Part shown: piece after piece, positions 35,001-49,100 of the stretch | Layout: each line of letters starts with the position of its first letter | Position numbering within the stretch: position 1 is the stretch's first letter | Source of the DNA: Planococcus citri | Lineage: Eukaryota; Arthropoda; Insecta; Hemiptera; Pseudococcidae | Assembly (NCBI RefSeq): GCF_950023065.1 | Contig: NC_088677.1 | Location: forward strand, 34,059,230 to 34,123,229 | Reading direction: 5' to 3' | DNA: 64,000 nt | Translations under genes and position numbers: made by a program | The notes under the pieces: model-generated | What the model saw: only the letters and a program-made list of their open reading frames with translations | What the model was told of the DNA's origin: nothing | The model's database searches: none

Positions 35001-37620
35001 TGTACGTAAATTTGGAACAGATAGTGAAACTGTTCATACCACGATTTTGATTCGTAAATTAAGTAGATGCGCCTTCCTCTATTTGCATTTTCGTAATTCG
35101 AAATTACTGATCTACATTTTCATTCTCTATTTGCATTGCAGTTGAATGAATACGATGTCCACGTCCAATCGAGAAAATAAGAAGATACTCACGTCAGCGT
35201 AGTGCTTGGGTAGGTAAGGTACCTAAACCTATACCTTTAGAAATAATATAAGTTCCGCTATTCCGAATGAACTACCGGTACATGTGAATTTTTTTTCTTC
35301 GCCAACCTTTTCATCATTTCGTCGTGTTTTTTCACGATTCGCCTCTTGTTATATATAGGAATAGAATAAACTACGAGTGTTACTCGATCTACGTTACTTT
35401 TGAATTGAAAACTCTGCTTTCATTTGATGATGATTTAGCGATTTTGAAGCGACGCTTTAATTCTATAACGCTTTTCCCACAAATCGTTTTGCTCTAGTTT
35501 TTAAAAGCGAAGGAATTTATTTATGAAAGTGCTTATTACGGCAAGAGGCATCAAAAATACGATTTATTATCAAACCATTAAAGGACTCGCTTATGTTTAA
35601 CTATCACGATGTGATCATCTTTATGCAATTTTTTTCCCGCCGATTCGAGTTGTAAAACTCACCATGAACTTGTTATTTCATTGTCTCTGTCTATAGGTGT
35701 AAAGTGTTTTCGATCATCTCGTTTAAACATACATTTATTTTTTGAATTTGTGTGAAAAAAAATCTATCTAGGTATTTTTTATATTTTTGTGAGTACGAGT
35801 AAATCCAAGTAGGTATTTGGAGGGAAAAAAATTAAAATCGAGATATCGATGTAAATCTTCGCGTTATCAATTGGTCAAATCAGGAACAAAATTTAACAAC
35901 AGGTGAAACATGTGTGAATGTTACGAAAGATTTAATATAACAAGCATTAAAATTTTATACTCCATAACACAGACAGTTAAGAAAGATTGAAGGTCTGAAA
36001 CGTGAATACGAGTGAATCATTATACCATCTACATGACCCTGCCCTTTCGTGAGGTTAAAATGTGACGGCATATTTTAATCTGAACCTTATAACCTCTAGA
36101 AACCTGTTGTAGCCTTTTAGTTTTTTTTTCTTTTTACATTCTACGATGACCTTTAACATCTCGAAGAAATAAATATCGTGCTATCTTTGTTTCAGTCGTT
36201 AAATACGTACCTACGAACGTACTACGCTGATAATTTTTTCTTACGTTATGCCATACTAATGACGGAAAATTTTTCCATTTTGATTGTTTACAATTAATAG
36301 GTTGTAAAATTTTTAAAACATAGTATAAGGTAAGAGTGAACTTTATGAATGTGCGAGTGATTGACAGTTTTATTGTAGAAATTATGCAGATATGCATTTA
36401 TCGAGCGCCATTACCTACTTCCTTTCCGTTGATGGTAGGAGGGATCAAGGGTAATGGTGTTCTCTCACCGAAGCTATTTCTTGTTTTAAATGATATTCAT
36501 GATGTAAGTGAAAATTGAGGCTAGTTTTTCGCTGAAATTAATATCTAAAGGAAAAGAAATTTAAAAAATTGCAAAGCTTTGTAAGCTAGCATGTAACTTA
36601 CTCGTACGTAGTATACCTATTACCTACTTAATTTATGCATATTTTGCTTAAGTTCGATGAAAATTTCGAATTCTGGCCAATATGGAAGAAATGGAAATTT
36701 GAATATGTTTGAAAATTTTTTTATTTTTGTTTCCAGGATGTATTTGGCCGCCTTATTTTTTAAAATTAAAAACTTTGGTAAATACCTAGCCTTGATTTAA
36801 AAACGTTTGATTTAATTCGTATTATTTTTCTTATTATTTTGAAAAGTGGTGGGATCATGGAGAAAATTTTTAATTTGAATTAGAAGGAACGATTTTGGAA
36901 AATTTGCTACATCAATCGATCGAAAGGATCTCAAGTATGAGTGTAAAAGTGCTGACTTATATTTTGACCTTTTTTTAATGACAGTTTTTTTAAAACTAAA
37001 AATTTCAAAAATCCGCCTAAATATACCTACAGATTATAAACCATATTTCAGTTCATCTCAAGTATGTTGACGGGATTCATACATAAGGAATTTTTATTCT
37101 TCTCAAAAATAGTATCTCCGCTGAATAAAATTTTGGATTTCAACCAGTAAGAATGAATTTGAAAATATGGAGCCTGAATCGGTCGAAAAGCTCACAAAGA
37201 CAGTATATCTGCATTTATAGACTGTGAATTTCATTTGAGACCTTTATATTCCTAAAAACTTTTCAAAATTGTGAAATCCAAAAAATTGTAGTAGGCTCCA
37301 GAACGCTCCAAAATCACCTCCGATCCATTCAGGAGGTCGAAAATGGAGTACAAACCAAAGTTCAGCTCTGCTTCAATTTCACAACCCTTTGCTTCTCTGT
37401 ATGGCTAGGAAACCCAAAACTCTTCGGGGTAAAAACTCAGAATCTCACCAAAAAAATTCAAGGAAACAAAATTGTGATACAGTAAAATTTTCCACTTCAA
37501 AGTGTCATTATATTTGAGATATTTAGAGAAAAAAGATCAAAAAATACAATTTTGTTGGACAGTTTTCCATGAAAACTCTACAAATGGCTTGAGAAGATTT
37601 CCTCTCACCCTCTTAGTCGG
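32051..37620. other. Intergenic region between the SAM gene and gprs (left part)
   Basis: No gene found. It contains a G-run (33233-33243), a decayed transposon-like end near 33291 (ACAGGGTCTTCCAAAATA), a purine-rich/pyrimidine-rich pair of tracts (34245-34330), and from about 36650 to 37500 a decayed stretch with GGCTCCAGAACG words related to the palindrome that follows. Confidence 0.5.
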
Positions 37621-39200
37621 GGGGGCCCGCATCAGGATCACTTGCACCCCACTGCCGACCCTCCGGGACAACTTTTTTCTTAAAGGGGGAGTCATAAGGA
37701 ACATTTCTAGCCATTGTCCCCCCCAAAAAATGTGGCCCTACTTACAAAATGGCGGCCATTTTGATTGACAGGTCGGCCGAAATCGCAGATTTTGCGTTCC
37801 AACATAGGACTAGCATAAAATTTATTAAAGCGTACAAAGGTAGATCGAAAGAGCAGGCAAAAATTCATCACCTGTCAAAATTTCAAGTGCTAAAGTGCCT
37901 TTTTCGATTTTTGGTGAATTTTCAAAAATCAAATTTTGGCCAAAATGTGAGAAAAAAACATAATTTTACCAAATTGACCTAGAAAGCTGAAATTTGGCGT
38001 ATGTCCTGTTTTCGACCTGCCAAATCGATTGGAAACTGTTTCAAATCGTTTTGAGCAGTTCTGGCGCCTCCAGCAGATTTTTGAAACTCGAAATTCTCAC
38101 AAAATTTCATCAAATGGAGTTGGAAAGCCGAAATTAATTCTGAAAACTAATTTCAATACGCTGTGAAGTCGACTGCAGGTAAATTTCAAGTCGTTTTGAG
38201 GGCTCCAGTGATTTTTTGAAAATTCATGGAGCCTCCAGTAGATTTTGAAGCTAGAAATTTCCCTAAAATTTCATCAAAATGGAGATGGAAAGCTGAAATT
38301 ATCTATGCACTCCAATTTTAACATTTTAACACCCTCTGAAGACGACTTCAGGTGGGTTCAAGTAATTTTGTAGCCTCCAATGACTTTTTGAAAGGTTTCA
38401 TGGCGTTTTTAGGAGAATTAAAATTTCGAAAAAGTAGCTGGAAGTTTCAAAACCACTTGAAACCACCATGCAATCGACTTCATATTATTGTATTGAAATT
38501 AGTTTGTAGAGTAAATTTCGGCTTGCTAACCCCATTTCGTAAAATTTTGGGGAAATTTCAAATTTCAAAAATCTACTGGAGGCTCCATGAATTTTCAAAA
38601 AATCACTGAAGCCTCCAAAACGACTTGAAATTTACCTACAGTCGACTTCACAGCGTACTTATTAAAATTAGTTTGCAGAATTAATTTCGGCTTTCCAAGT
38701 CCATTTGATGAAATTTTGTGAGAATTTCGTGTTTCAAAAATCTGCTGGAGGCTCCAGAACTGCTCAAAACGGTTTGAAACAGTTTCCAATCGAATTGGCA
38801 GGTTGAAAATAGGGTATATCCCAAATTTCAGCTTTCTAGGTCAATTTGGTAAAATTATGTTTTTTTCTCACATTTTGGCCAAAATTTGATTTTTGAAAAT
38901 TCACCAAAAATCGAAAAAGACACTTTAGCACTTTAAATTTTGACAGGTGATGATTTTTTGTCTGCTCTATCGATCTACCTTTGTACGGTTTAAAATATTT
39001 TATGCTAGTCCTACGTTGAAACGCAAAATCTGCGATTTCGGCTGACCTGTCAATCAAAATGGCCGCCATTTTGTAAGTAGGGCCACCTTTTTTCTGAGGA
39101 CAAGGGCTAGAGATGTTCCTTAGGACTCCCCCTTCAAGAAAAAAGTTGTTCCGGAGGATCGGCAGTGGGGTGCAAGTGATCCTGATGCGGGCCCCCAGAC
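37621..39200. mobile_element. ~1.58 kb near-perfect palindrome (foldback element)
   Basis: The ends are inverted copies (GGGGGCCCGCATCAGG then ATCACTTGCACCCCACTGCC). The match continues inward from both sides to a centre near 38410 with hardly any spacer. A 77-codon frame at 37749-37982 is mirrored at 39069-38836 with only a few changes; both are by-products of the repeat. Each arm also holds two or three diverged direct copies of a ~160-bp unit around CTGGAGGCTCCAG. Identity is highest at the outer arms and lower at the centre. Confidence 0.85.
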
Positions 39201-42200
39201 CATCTCCACTTCCTAACTTTTTACTACTGAAGATTGCTCAGAAATGGGGAAATTTCAAGTCAAAGTCAGCGATATTGATATTAAAAAACTAACGGAATCA
39301 AAGATCTTAAATTTTCTGCTCTATTTCAATCTTTATGATCGAGTCTCATTACCCCACACTGAAAAGAAAATGAATAGCTAAAGCTACTTAACCTATCACT
39401 ATCAGAATGTACGTAATCTAAATTCATATTATACTCATAATGCATCATCTCGTACGTTTTATAGTCAAATCATATTTAGTGAAATTCCAATTCGCCAACC
39501 ACGTTTACGATTGAAAAAAGAAGAAAAAAATCTCTCAAAGTGGCTGTGGCTTCATGTGAAAGAAGTTTCCGTGATGATTTTGCCGGCGTACGTGAAGTTC
39601 ATAAAAACATGGCAACATACGCGAAACGACGATCATCGTTCCATCACGTTTGATCTTATTTTGCTCTATCGATATAGGTTTCTTATAGTATATCGCTCAG
39701 GTAGTCATATTAAAGTGCATTAAAAATGTGTTTGGGCCTACGGTCATCTCGTCATCTCCAAAAGTAAAACATGGTGCCTATAGTGAGAAAAAAAAATAAT
39801 AAAAGAAAATATTACTAAGGCAATAGCCTTGGTGTTCGGCTTCTGTGTATACGCTGATGCGTTATCGTGAAGTTGTCAGTGCGGCTTCATTTTCTAAATA
39901 ATGCCTTAATACCTGAGAGGTACCCAATTGGAATGACGAACGAGAGCACTGACCTGCAACCGTTTCTCCGATCGTTGTACGAGTATGAGACAATAAATGC
40001 TGTTGTCCACTCCCCCTCATCTGGAAATATTTTCACAATATTTGTGGTCAATTCAATAAAAGAAAAGAGTTGATGCGCAGTCGAGCGTGGAAAATTGGTC
40101 GTCGATGATGTGCTACAAAAGAAAATTCACAAATAATCGAAATCCGTTTTGATTGCGATACTCTTTTCTTCATCTCATCCGTCCTATGTGTATACCTAGA
40201 CGAAGTGGTGTATAAATAAGACGACGTTTTATTCTTTGTTTTAAAAATCAATGGAGTCTAAATACATTGTCAATTTCGACGACGACAGCTATCGAATGTG
40301 AAAAATAATCGAATTGCTCAGTTTATTCGTTTGAAATAAAATTGGGTAGATACATTATTATTGTTTTCTTCGAAGATTGGAATAATTTTCTCAAAAAGCT
40401 CACCAAATTTTTTCTAATTCTTTCGTGATGTATCATCTTCTTTTTTTAAATAATAGAATTGATTCGAATTGATTCTAGTTGCCTCGTCTGTGTCTGTATC
40501 TGCAGAAGCTATTGTTAGTAAAAAAAAAAGAACACACATTAGACTAGAGAATGAAATTAATTTTCCGACGGTTGCATTAAGGTGATTTTATTACACCAAA
40601 CCAGTGCGACTATTTTATATACGTACTTGTACCTACGTCAGTACCTCTACCTACCTAATAGTCTCGGAAAAGATTTCAGCGTTGAAAAAATCATAAATCA
40701 AATTTAAAAGTTGAGATGGCTCGACACCAACTCATCATTAATTACAAACTCTATAGGTAGGAACTTCGTTCTGGATTATATGTCCATGTAATGTAATAGA
40801 GACGGTATTCTGGATTATACGAGCTCATTGAAATAAAAACCATGTGGGTATTTTTGAATTTTTACGTCGTCGGCCGATATACTCGTAATATAGGTACTAT
40901 AATAACGTAGTAGATACGGAAAACAGGTTTGAAAAAATTAGACATTTTAGTTATTCGCTTGTAATAACTTAATAAAGAACGTCCAAAACGTAAAATTAAT
41001 AAATCCATCGTATATGTTAAATACAAATCTTAAAATTAATACATTACAAAGAAGCGTTAAACGCATTAAATAATTTAAAAATTGAAAAAATGAAACGAAC
41101 TTTTACTAGGCCTAAACATTATTGTATGCTTATCGTTTCTCGTAACGTAAAAGGACAAACAAACAAAACGAAATGAATATTATGATAAGCTATGATATTT
41201 AAATAAATTACGATATTTGTAATAGGTAATTTAATCGTAGAATAGAAAATTATTCTATCGTACATCGTAAAGTTTTAATTGATAATACTGATCACTCATT
41301 GATATTTGGAATAAGATTTACAAAAATTAATAAATAAATCAAAAAAAAATATTTTAAAATACGTACAAAAAAATTATCTTACAATTTTTAATGTATTTTT
41401 CGTTGAAAGTCTCGTTTAAGAAAGGCGTTGATTTTTTTTCTTTTCATTTTTATGACTTTTTTTAGATTTTTAAATGTGTTTATTGGTAATTTTTTATAGG
41501 TACTGAGCATTTGGTGAATGGATAGCAAGTGGCGAGATTTGAATTATGGGTTATGATGAATGGGCTGCCATTGTGTCAATTGAAGGGGAAAAGAATAAAA
41601 GTGGATAAATTTCAATTCTTTCACGATTCAGGTTTTAATATTTTGTGTGCATTTGCGATTATTTAAAAATTATGTATGTACAATAAGCTTTACAGTGCTA
41701 AAAGTGCTGAAAAAGTTGGACATTTTGTTAAAGCATTGTGCATTTGGGCAGTGATTAAAAGTTTGACATTTTTGTCTCAATCGCTTTCTTTGTATTTTTC
41801 ATTGATGTTTTATCCTAATCCAGCATAAACAAAAAAAAAAAAATACAAAACAAAATGAATTATTGAAAATGAGAAAAAAAATTATTCGGAATGAAAGTTG
41901 AATTTTTAAACATTTTTCAGTCGTATGATGAAAATAATATTCACAATTCTTCAGAATACTCATTTAGGAAAAATACGTAGTATGATGCGTTTTCAAAAGA
42001 ATTTTGGTTTTTTTCATGCAATATACTTGTTTTTTGTTTTTTCATTTTTAATTTAAAAAGTAATTGCAACTTTCGAATAGGAATATTAAAAATTTTAAAT
42101 AATTTTGGCTTATGGTCTGTACTTATTCTGAGGGGATATCTTTTAGAAAACTGATTTTTTTGGTACTTACTACCTATGTTTTCTTTCATTTGGATTTCAT

Positions 42201-42999
42201 CTAAGTAATACTTTTTTGTGAGCTTTCATTTAAAAAAAAAAAAAATTGTATTGGGTTTTTTGAAAAATGCTCTGAGGCATGAGGCAAATTTTTATTTTTT
42301 GCTTCAAATTTATAATTTTTTTTTTTTTTAGAAAATGTGTGTTCAAAATTGAATGATGCATTAAATCTGATTTGAGAAGTCTTTGAATCATTGAATGTTT
42401 TGAATTTTTGTTTGCGGAGCGAAGCAGGAGTAAATTTGACTGACTCCTTTTTTCATTAGGTAACATTAGCAATGTTTATAAGTATGCAAATCTCGAGACT
42501 TGACTATCATTCACCTAACGTCATGTATGTTTGGTTCAAGATTTTTAAAGTAAATTATCCCTATGTCAAAAAAGACTGAAAAAAATGAGAGCAGTAAATA
42601 TTTACTATCTCTTATTCAACTTAACAAAAATGAAAGACTTTTCTTCGTAAAATTCTTGGAATTTTCAAGTAAATTCTAGTAAAAAAAATAAAGCAAAAAA
42701 ATTTTTTATAACTCATTCAATTGATAAATAACATTCGTAAAAATGAAGACAGATCAGGTATTAAATACTTTTCTCATCTTTCATTTTAATTCAAAAAATT
42801 TGTAATTTTTTAATTGATATGTGTTTTCGATTTTTAAAAGGATTTACCTTTCTTGGATATTTTCATTTGAAACGTAAGAACAAATTCTTATTCCAATATA
42901 GAATAATGAAAAAAATATGTATGACGATGTCGAACAAAATTGATGAAATTCAGAATAATATTATTATATGTAGGTAATTTATTTCTTCGAGTGACAGGT
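39201..42999. other. Intergenic region downstream of gprs
   Basis: AT-rich DNA with no convincing gene. The 3' UTR of gprs must extend into the right part: AATAAA on the minus strand occurs 17 bases after the stop codon (42983-42978) and again near 41478. Short frames at 39511-39723 and 39867-40073 lie in slightly CpG-richer sequence, but have no ATG or splice support. Confidence 0.45.
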
Positions 43000-43182
43000 T
43001 CATACTTGGGTCTTCGAATTACCATCAGATGAAACATGTTCACTCGACTCAAATGAACTGAGAGTCGAATTGGACGCGTACTGCAGTTCTAGGCTCGGTA
43101 GTGATGCGTTATTGATTTGAATATCACTTAAATTGGCTATACTTCCGCTGGGGTTTTCTGGGTCAACGCACGAGGGGTCAGC
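43000..43182 (-). CDS. gprs: gprs exon 7 (C-terminal tail and stop)
   Basis: The acceptor is ttaattttcag|GCTGACCC and the stop TGA is at 43002-43000. It continues LAYQ|ADPSCVDPENPSG, which matches the ADP..VDP continuation known in the family, then IANLSDIQINNASLPSLEL and a Ser-rich end (NSTLSSFESSEHVSS). The exon is markedly CpG-richer than its surroundings. It lies 7.9 kb from exon 6. A minus-strand AATAAA occurs 17 bases past the stop. Confidence 0.85.
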   Translation of the reverse strand, partial: ADPSCVDPENPSGSIANLSDIQINNASLPSLELQYASNSTLSSFESSEHVSSDGNSKTQV

Positions 43183-46100
43183 CTGAAAATTAAAAGCGGA
43201 TTAAATGATACAATTTGAATAAGTCTTCAATATGGTGAAAACTGTAGCTTTGTGATATTTACAAACAATTTTTTTTTTTTTTTTTTTTTTTTTTGAAAGC
43301 TTTTTGTGTTATTGTCTTAGAATTATGTTTGGACGTTTTGGTTTCAAACAAACGGATTTATTTATTTTTTTAGATTTTAACAGAAAAAATATGTTTTTTT
43401 GTCCCCCTTATAGTCACCCCTTTGGAATTGAAAACAATTTTCGTTTTGATATAAATTTTTTGTGTTACAATGTTAATCGAAATATTATCAGACCGTTTGA
43501 ATGGTTTTCAACAACCAATGTTTCATAACAAATTTTGGATATTTTAGAATAAAAACCTATAATGAAAATGTGCAATATTATTTTTTATAATTTCGGAGAG
43601 CTTATTTTGGGTAAGTACATATTTGTTTCGAATCGAATTTAATTTCACGTTTAGCGTAATTTCATTAAATTTTTGCTCGTTTGAAAAACCTATCGCGTAT
43701 CATTTCAGTGCTACGGGGCAATATTTTAGAATCGCGTTAATCAATTTGCGCAGAACGCGAAATCTCACAATACCAAACAATACACAGTAACACGGGTACT
43801 AAATATTAAAAAAAGGGTGTAGGTATAGGTACGTAAATGGAATAGCGTAAACGCTCTACAAATCCAACGAACGACTCAAACAATATACAGGATGTTTGCT
43901 TGAAACCCAAACACTAGAAATATATTTCTTCGCAAGTTTGTTACATTTTACTCTTACCGCCAAAAAAATACTGAGTAAACGTTACTAACTTACAAATAGC
44001 CTACCGGGTGTTTCAGTCTCAGTCGCAATTCCCCACCTTCCATTTGCTGGTGATGCTGCAAAAGAAACTACCAAACTGTAAATATATTTTTCGACATCCG
44101 TTCCAAGCGGAGGAGTTATTCAGTCAAACGTTGTTTTTTTTGCGCTATGTTACTCTTTAAATATTGCAAAAGAAGGAAATTCCAGTTTAAACTGTTTTGT
44201 AAAGCCCGAGAAGTTTTATAAAATTCATATTCGTCAAGTTTTTATCTCTTGAGAATTTCTCCGACCCTCTTATTTCTTTATTATTGTTTATTTTAGATGT
44301 CACTTGTTTGGAAACTTCTTATTTTTGTTCATATTCATAGATGGGTTAGACTCCGTTAAAAGAAAGGATGAGTAGATCTGTGAGGTAGTTCTTCACTTCA
44401 GGTTGTGGCAGTTTTAGGGTGACAGGAAAATTTTCTGATGGGTTTGTATCTGAATTTTTTGGCCTCTTCTTACATTATCTTTTTGGTCATTTCATTTTTT
44501 TTTTTTTTTTTTTTTTTTTTGGTGAAAAAATTATGTTACATGACGTCAAAAAACCATGGTCAATATTTCAACAGGTCTAAAATTTGTTTCAAAAAAGTAC
44601 AAATACAAAATAAAATTTTGTTCTATTTTCAAATTTAGTTTCCTGGCCAAAATGTATTGTGATTAAATATAAACTGAAATATTTTAGTGCTTAAAAATGT
44701 AACATCATTGAATTGAAAAAAAAATTAACAACGGTAAAACTTGAAATTTTCTATGATAAAAGATTAAAAGAGAATAAGAAGGAAAAGTGAACAGGGACAA
44801 ATAGTTGAGAAATTGTTTTTTTTTCTGAAAAGTGAAGTTTTCTACCATCTGTTGGACATTCATAGATTTTGAAGGACATTTCCCCCTGAAATTCGGACCT
44901 TAATCTAAAATTAGATTTCTGTTTTGGATCATTCCATGTAAAATCAGGCCAGTTTGTTTAGGTCACAGATCTTCCAATTTTGCTCAAAATTTTTCTCTAG
45001 TTTCCTTCTGCTTCTTTGGTCTAGTAAAATGATGACCTTCCGTCTTTACCCTCAAGGGAGTGGAGGGACCCTCATAATTTTCATCCATTTGATTCTAATC
45101 TGTCAGAGAGGTTTTGAAGAGCATAAGTGAATCAAAATCAGTAGTGTGATGTTCTAGAGGCTCAAAACAGCGTATTTTTGTATGATGAATTCAAAAGTTA
45201 TGATTTGAAAAATTGACGAAATTACAATGAAGTTTATTTTTTATTCTTTTTTCGTCAAACTTTTTTTCAAAATGGGATCTCAACAATCTGAAGAGAGGGC
45301 ACAATGGCTTCTGATTTTGATCAAAATTCTAAAAAAAAAAAAGAAGTTGGGTACCTAAAGATCCCTGAATGTTGTATGTTTTGAAAAAAAAAAATTCCGA
45401 AATGAAATTTTCTGCGTTTAAAATTTTAACGTTGGAAACTGCAAATCGTCCTCATGCCTAATTCATTTAAAACATATGGAAATGAAGTTCAACAGTTGAA
45501 AATTCAACTTCGTGGCACCTTTGTTATCAGATCAACTCCCAAGATGTGCATACAAAATTGAATAACTCTGCTCAATTTAACGACAGAATGCCCAAACCTA
45601 TTTACACTCGAGTAATTCGAGTAGGTACCTATAGATGCATTACCAGATGATCGTGAACCTTGACCGAAACATTTGCGGTGAATATATCACCATTGTTCAG
45701 GTTTCAGCATAACATTTCGTATACATATAGCTGGTCATTTACCTACGTGATCATATTAGAAAGCGAAAAAAACAATAAACACCAAAAGAAAACCAAACAA
45801 AAACCATACACAACAAAATCTATAAACCGTGCTCGATTAAAGGGACTGATGAATTGTTTTACGAAATTTACCATTGCGGGAAAAAAGGACATTATCTGAT
45901 CAGTTGATTTGTCAAAAAAAAAAACTAAATGGTTCAAATACATATAAATGCTTAAGTAACTACACAAATACATGTTCGAAGAGCAATTTGAAAGCCAACG
46001 TTTTATGTACCTACTGTTGCAAAGGAATATTTTTTGCAAGCGATCGTCAGGCTTGAATTTTCGCTTTCCAAGCTCGTATAATATTTAGTTACATTAAGTA

Positions 46101-49100
46101 CATGTTCCGAATTTCCAGCAAAAAACACATTTATCAAATATATTTAATCGGTAAGTGTATACAAAAATTCTGATATGCAAATGGATTCTCAAAATCACAC
46201 CTTCTACATGCTATTATACAATAACGGAAAATTACCACAGCTTAATTAGCGTATATTGAAGAATACAAACAGGATTTGCAGGGGGTAAAAAAACACTGAT
46301 TAAAAAAGAAAGCAACCTACACTACTTCTTTTGAGCCGTTTTACAATTTTTTAATTTTACCTTTTTATCGTGTTTACGATTAAATTCATTATAGTAATTG
46401 TAAGATTAGGAGATTCGTATTATATGACGGCCATTGTAATCAATAAACCAGTTCAGGTTGTTCTTCCTGTTCTTTCTGAATATAACACAAGAAAGTTTAA
46501 CTCAACAGAAACCAAAATATTATGAAAGCTTACGTTAAATTAAAACCAGTGGTAAAATAAACATAAAAATAGTGTGATTAAATAAAAAACGAAACAAAAA
46601 AAAACAAAAGAAATGAAAAGAAAAATCAATAATAAAATAAAAAAGGAAGCGTGCATTATGAGCCACTCAAAAGCATATCAAATTCAATTTTTATTCAATT
46701 TTCGTGTATGTGTGTGTTTTAAAGGTTTTCTTGTAATTTTAACAATATCAGAGTTCCTTTTTCCTTTTTTCCATCAATAAATAATAACACGCGCGTATAG
46801 GGATCAATTTTTCATTACATTTTAAAATTCGTCAGTGAATCTGTGTTTTTCGCCTCAGTCTCAGTTTTTCCTCCAATCACATATAATATAGTATCTGTAC
46901 TCTCGAGTAGGTTAGGTACCTATATTTTTGTTGACGTTACGTACAGGAAATAGGTTACCTTTGCAAATTAATTATACATAATATGCATTTGGATTATTAA
47001 TTTGTACCTTTATGCATCGTTTGATGTAGACTTATAATGTGGTAGGTATTTATACCTTTCTGTGTGAGTTTGTTTGAACGAAAAAGCGATGCAACAAATG
47101 TCTGCTTTGAGCTAACAGTAAGTCTGCTTAATAATGTGGTAGCTAGGATACCAATTCTTGACATGAATACTGTTTTGATGATTATGTGTGTATGTAGGTA
47201 TCTTCCATAAAGAGAAACAAGTTGGTAGAAATTTCGTTAGCGATTATTTTACGCTGGGTATTTAGTGTATAATGGAATGAAGAGTAAGTAACTAAATGTT
47301 CTTATGTGTACTTTGCTTTGTTCTAATTGAAACGTCGATGAAATATGAGAAGCTTGTCACGTAGTTTGAAGAGAAGCGAGAGGATTTACGGTACACACCT
47401 ATTAATTTACTGCTGGGTACTTTTCTTTTTTCGAAATTGGAAAAATTAAATTGTATCTATTTAATACGTTTACCTACATACGAGTATCTAGCCCATCTAT
47501 CGTTTACGTTCTTTAATGAGATTAAAAGCAAGACGAAAGTATTGTCGTGAAAATGGCTTGTGTGTTTATTAGCTTAGCTTAATACCTAATAGGATATAAA
47601 TCTATTTGCTAAAATGTTGAAGTACAAGTAATTGTTTTGAGCAAATCTTATTATCTACAATTCTACATATAAGAACAATTTTCTGTCATGTTGATGTTGA
47701 GTTTGAAGTTCTAGATTTAATTTTTGTTTGTTTACGATTTTTTTAAAGAGAAATTTTATTTTTTCTTCCTCACGTAACGTTTTTGCCTTTTGGTGTAAAT
47801 ATGATACGATTTGAAACAAAAAATTGGAATCTAACTCGGAAACTTTCCTAAGGGATGGAAAATTTAAATTACTCGACTTGAAGCCCACAATAAATAGTTC
47901 AGCTGCCTCATTGGTCGCAAATTCGGGACACTCCATAAATTTTACAACCATTTGAGTTGCTAAAAGTTTGAAATTTGGGGGAAGCTATCTCTCCTGGCAG
48001 AAAAATTTTCAAACTAATCAAAATCAAAGTTAATCAAAATAGCATGCAAAAATACATCACTAGTCAAAATTTTAAATGTTGAAGTGCATTTTCGATTTTT
48101 AGTAAATTTCTGAAAATTAAATTTGGACCAAAAACATGAAACGAAAAGCATATAGGAGTATAGGAGGGGCGAAATAGCCTTTTGGACACAGCCAAACGAA
48201 ACTCCAGCAGTACCTAAGTTTTTCTTACTCTAAAATTTAAAAAGTTTTTGGAATTCAAAAATTTTTGATTTGCCGAAAATTTTATTAAATTGACAATTTT
48301 TGAGTTCCAAAAACCTTGGCAAAAAGTCATAATAGGTAATCTTGTTCATTTCTTAGAGTACTACCGACCCCCATGGTCAAAATTGTATTTTAGCTCTAAG
48401 GGAACCTCTTGAGGTGTCACACTCCGATTTGAACGGGACCGCGATTTTTGGAAAGAGCATAGTCTAAAACCTCAAAAACCAAATTTTCAGCTGCCCAAGT
48501 TCATTTTTCGATTTTTGGCGAATTTTTGAAAATTCAAAATTGACTGTTTTTGGCGATTTATGCTTTTTTTTTAAAAGTACGTATCTCATGAGTAAAAATG
48601 GTAAAAATAAGTCCCAAAACTTAATATTAATTACCCAAATCCAAATTTCACAATTTCCAGCCATTCTGGAGCCTCCAGCGCGGTTTTTCAATTTCTCCAG
48701 AATTTTGAATTTGCTCCAGAAGGCGTGAATATGCAGTTGGGCAGCTAAAAATCGAGTTGTGTATTATACTCGACTTGTTTAACGAGTTTATCTACATTTG
48801 AGCCGATTTTGGAAGTGACGCCTCAAGAGTGGTTTTTTGACCAGCTTTTTTCAAAATTAAAAAATCCAAAAAATCAAAAGATAACCGTTTGTGAGGAAAT
48901 TTTTGAAATTTGTGCGAATCGCTGTATTTCTTCAAGAACTAACCCCCGGAGCGCAAAATTCTACCATTTCCAGCCGTTTTGGAGCGAGAGTGACACCTTA
49001 AAAAACCACTCTTGAGGTGTCACTCTCAAAATCGGCTCAAATGTGGATAAACTCGTTAAACAGGTCGAGTGTAATATACAGCTCGATTTTTAGCTGCCCA

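Noticed and set aside
37749..39069. Two 77-codon frames beginning MAAILIDRSAEIADFAF
   Set aside because: They are mirror copies within the palindrome 37621-39200 with no start-site, splice or domain evidence. Conservation reflects the DNA palindrome.
43891..44030. Possible terminal repeats of a transposon (ACAGGATGTTT and CCGGGTGTTTCAGTC)
   Set aside because: The two words face the same way and do not form inverted ends; no partner end or target duplication could be matched nearby.
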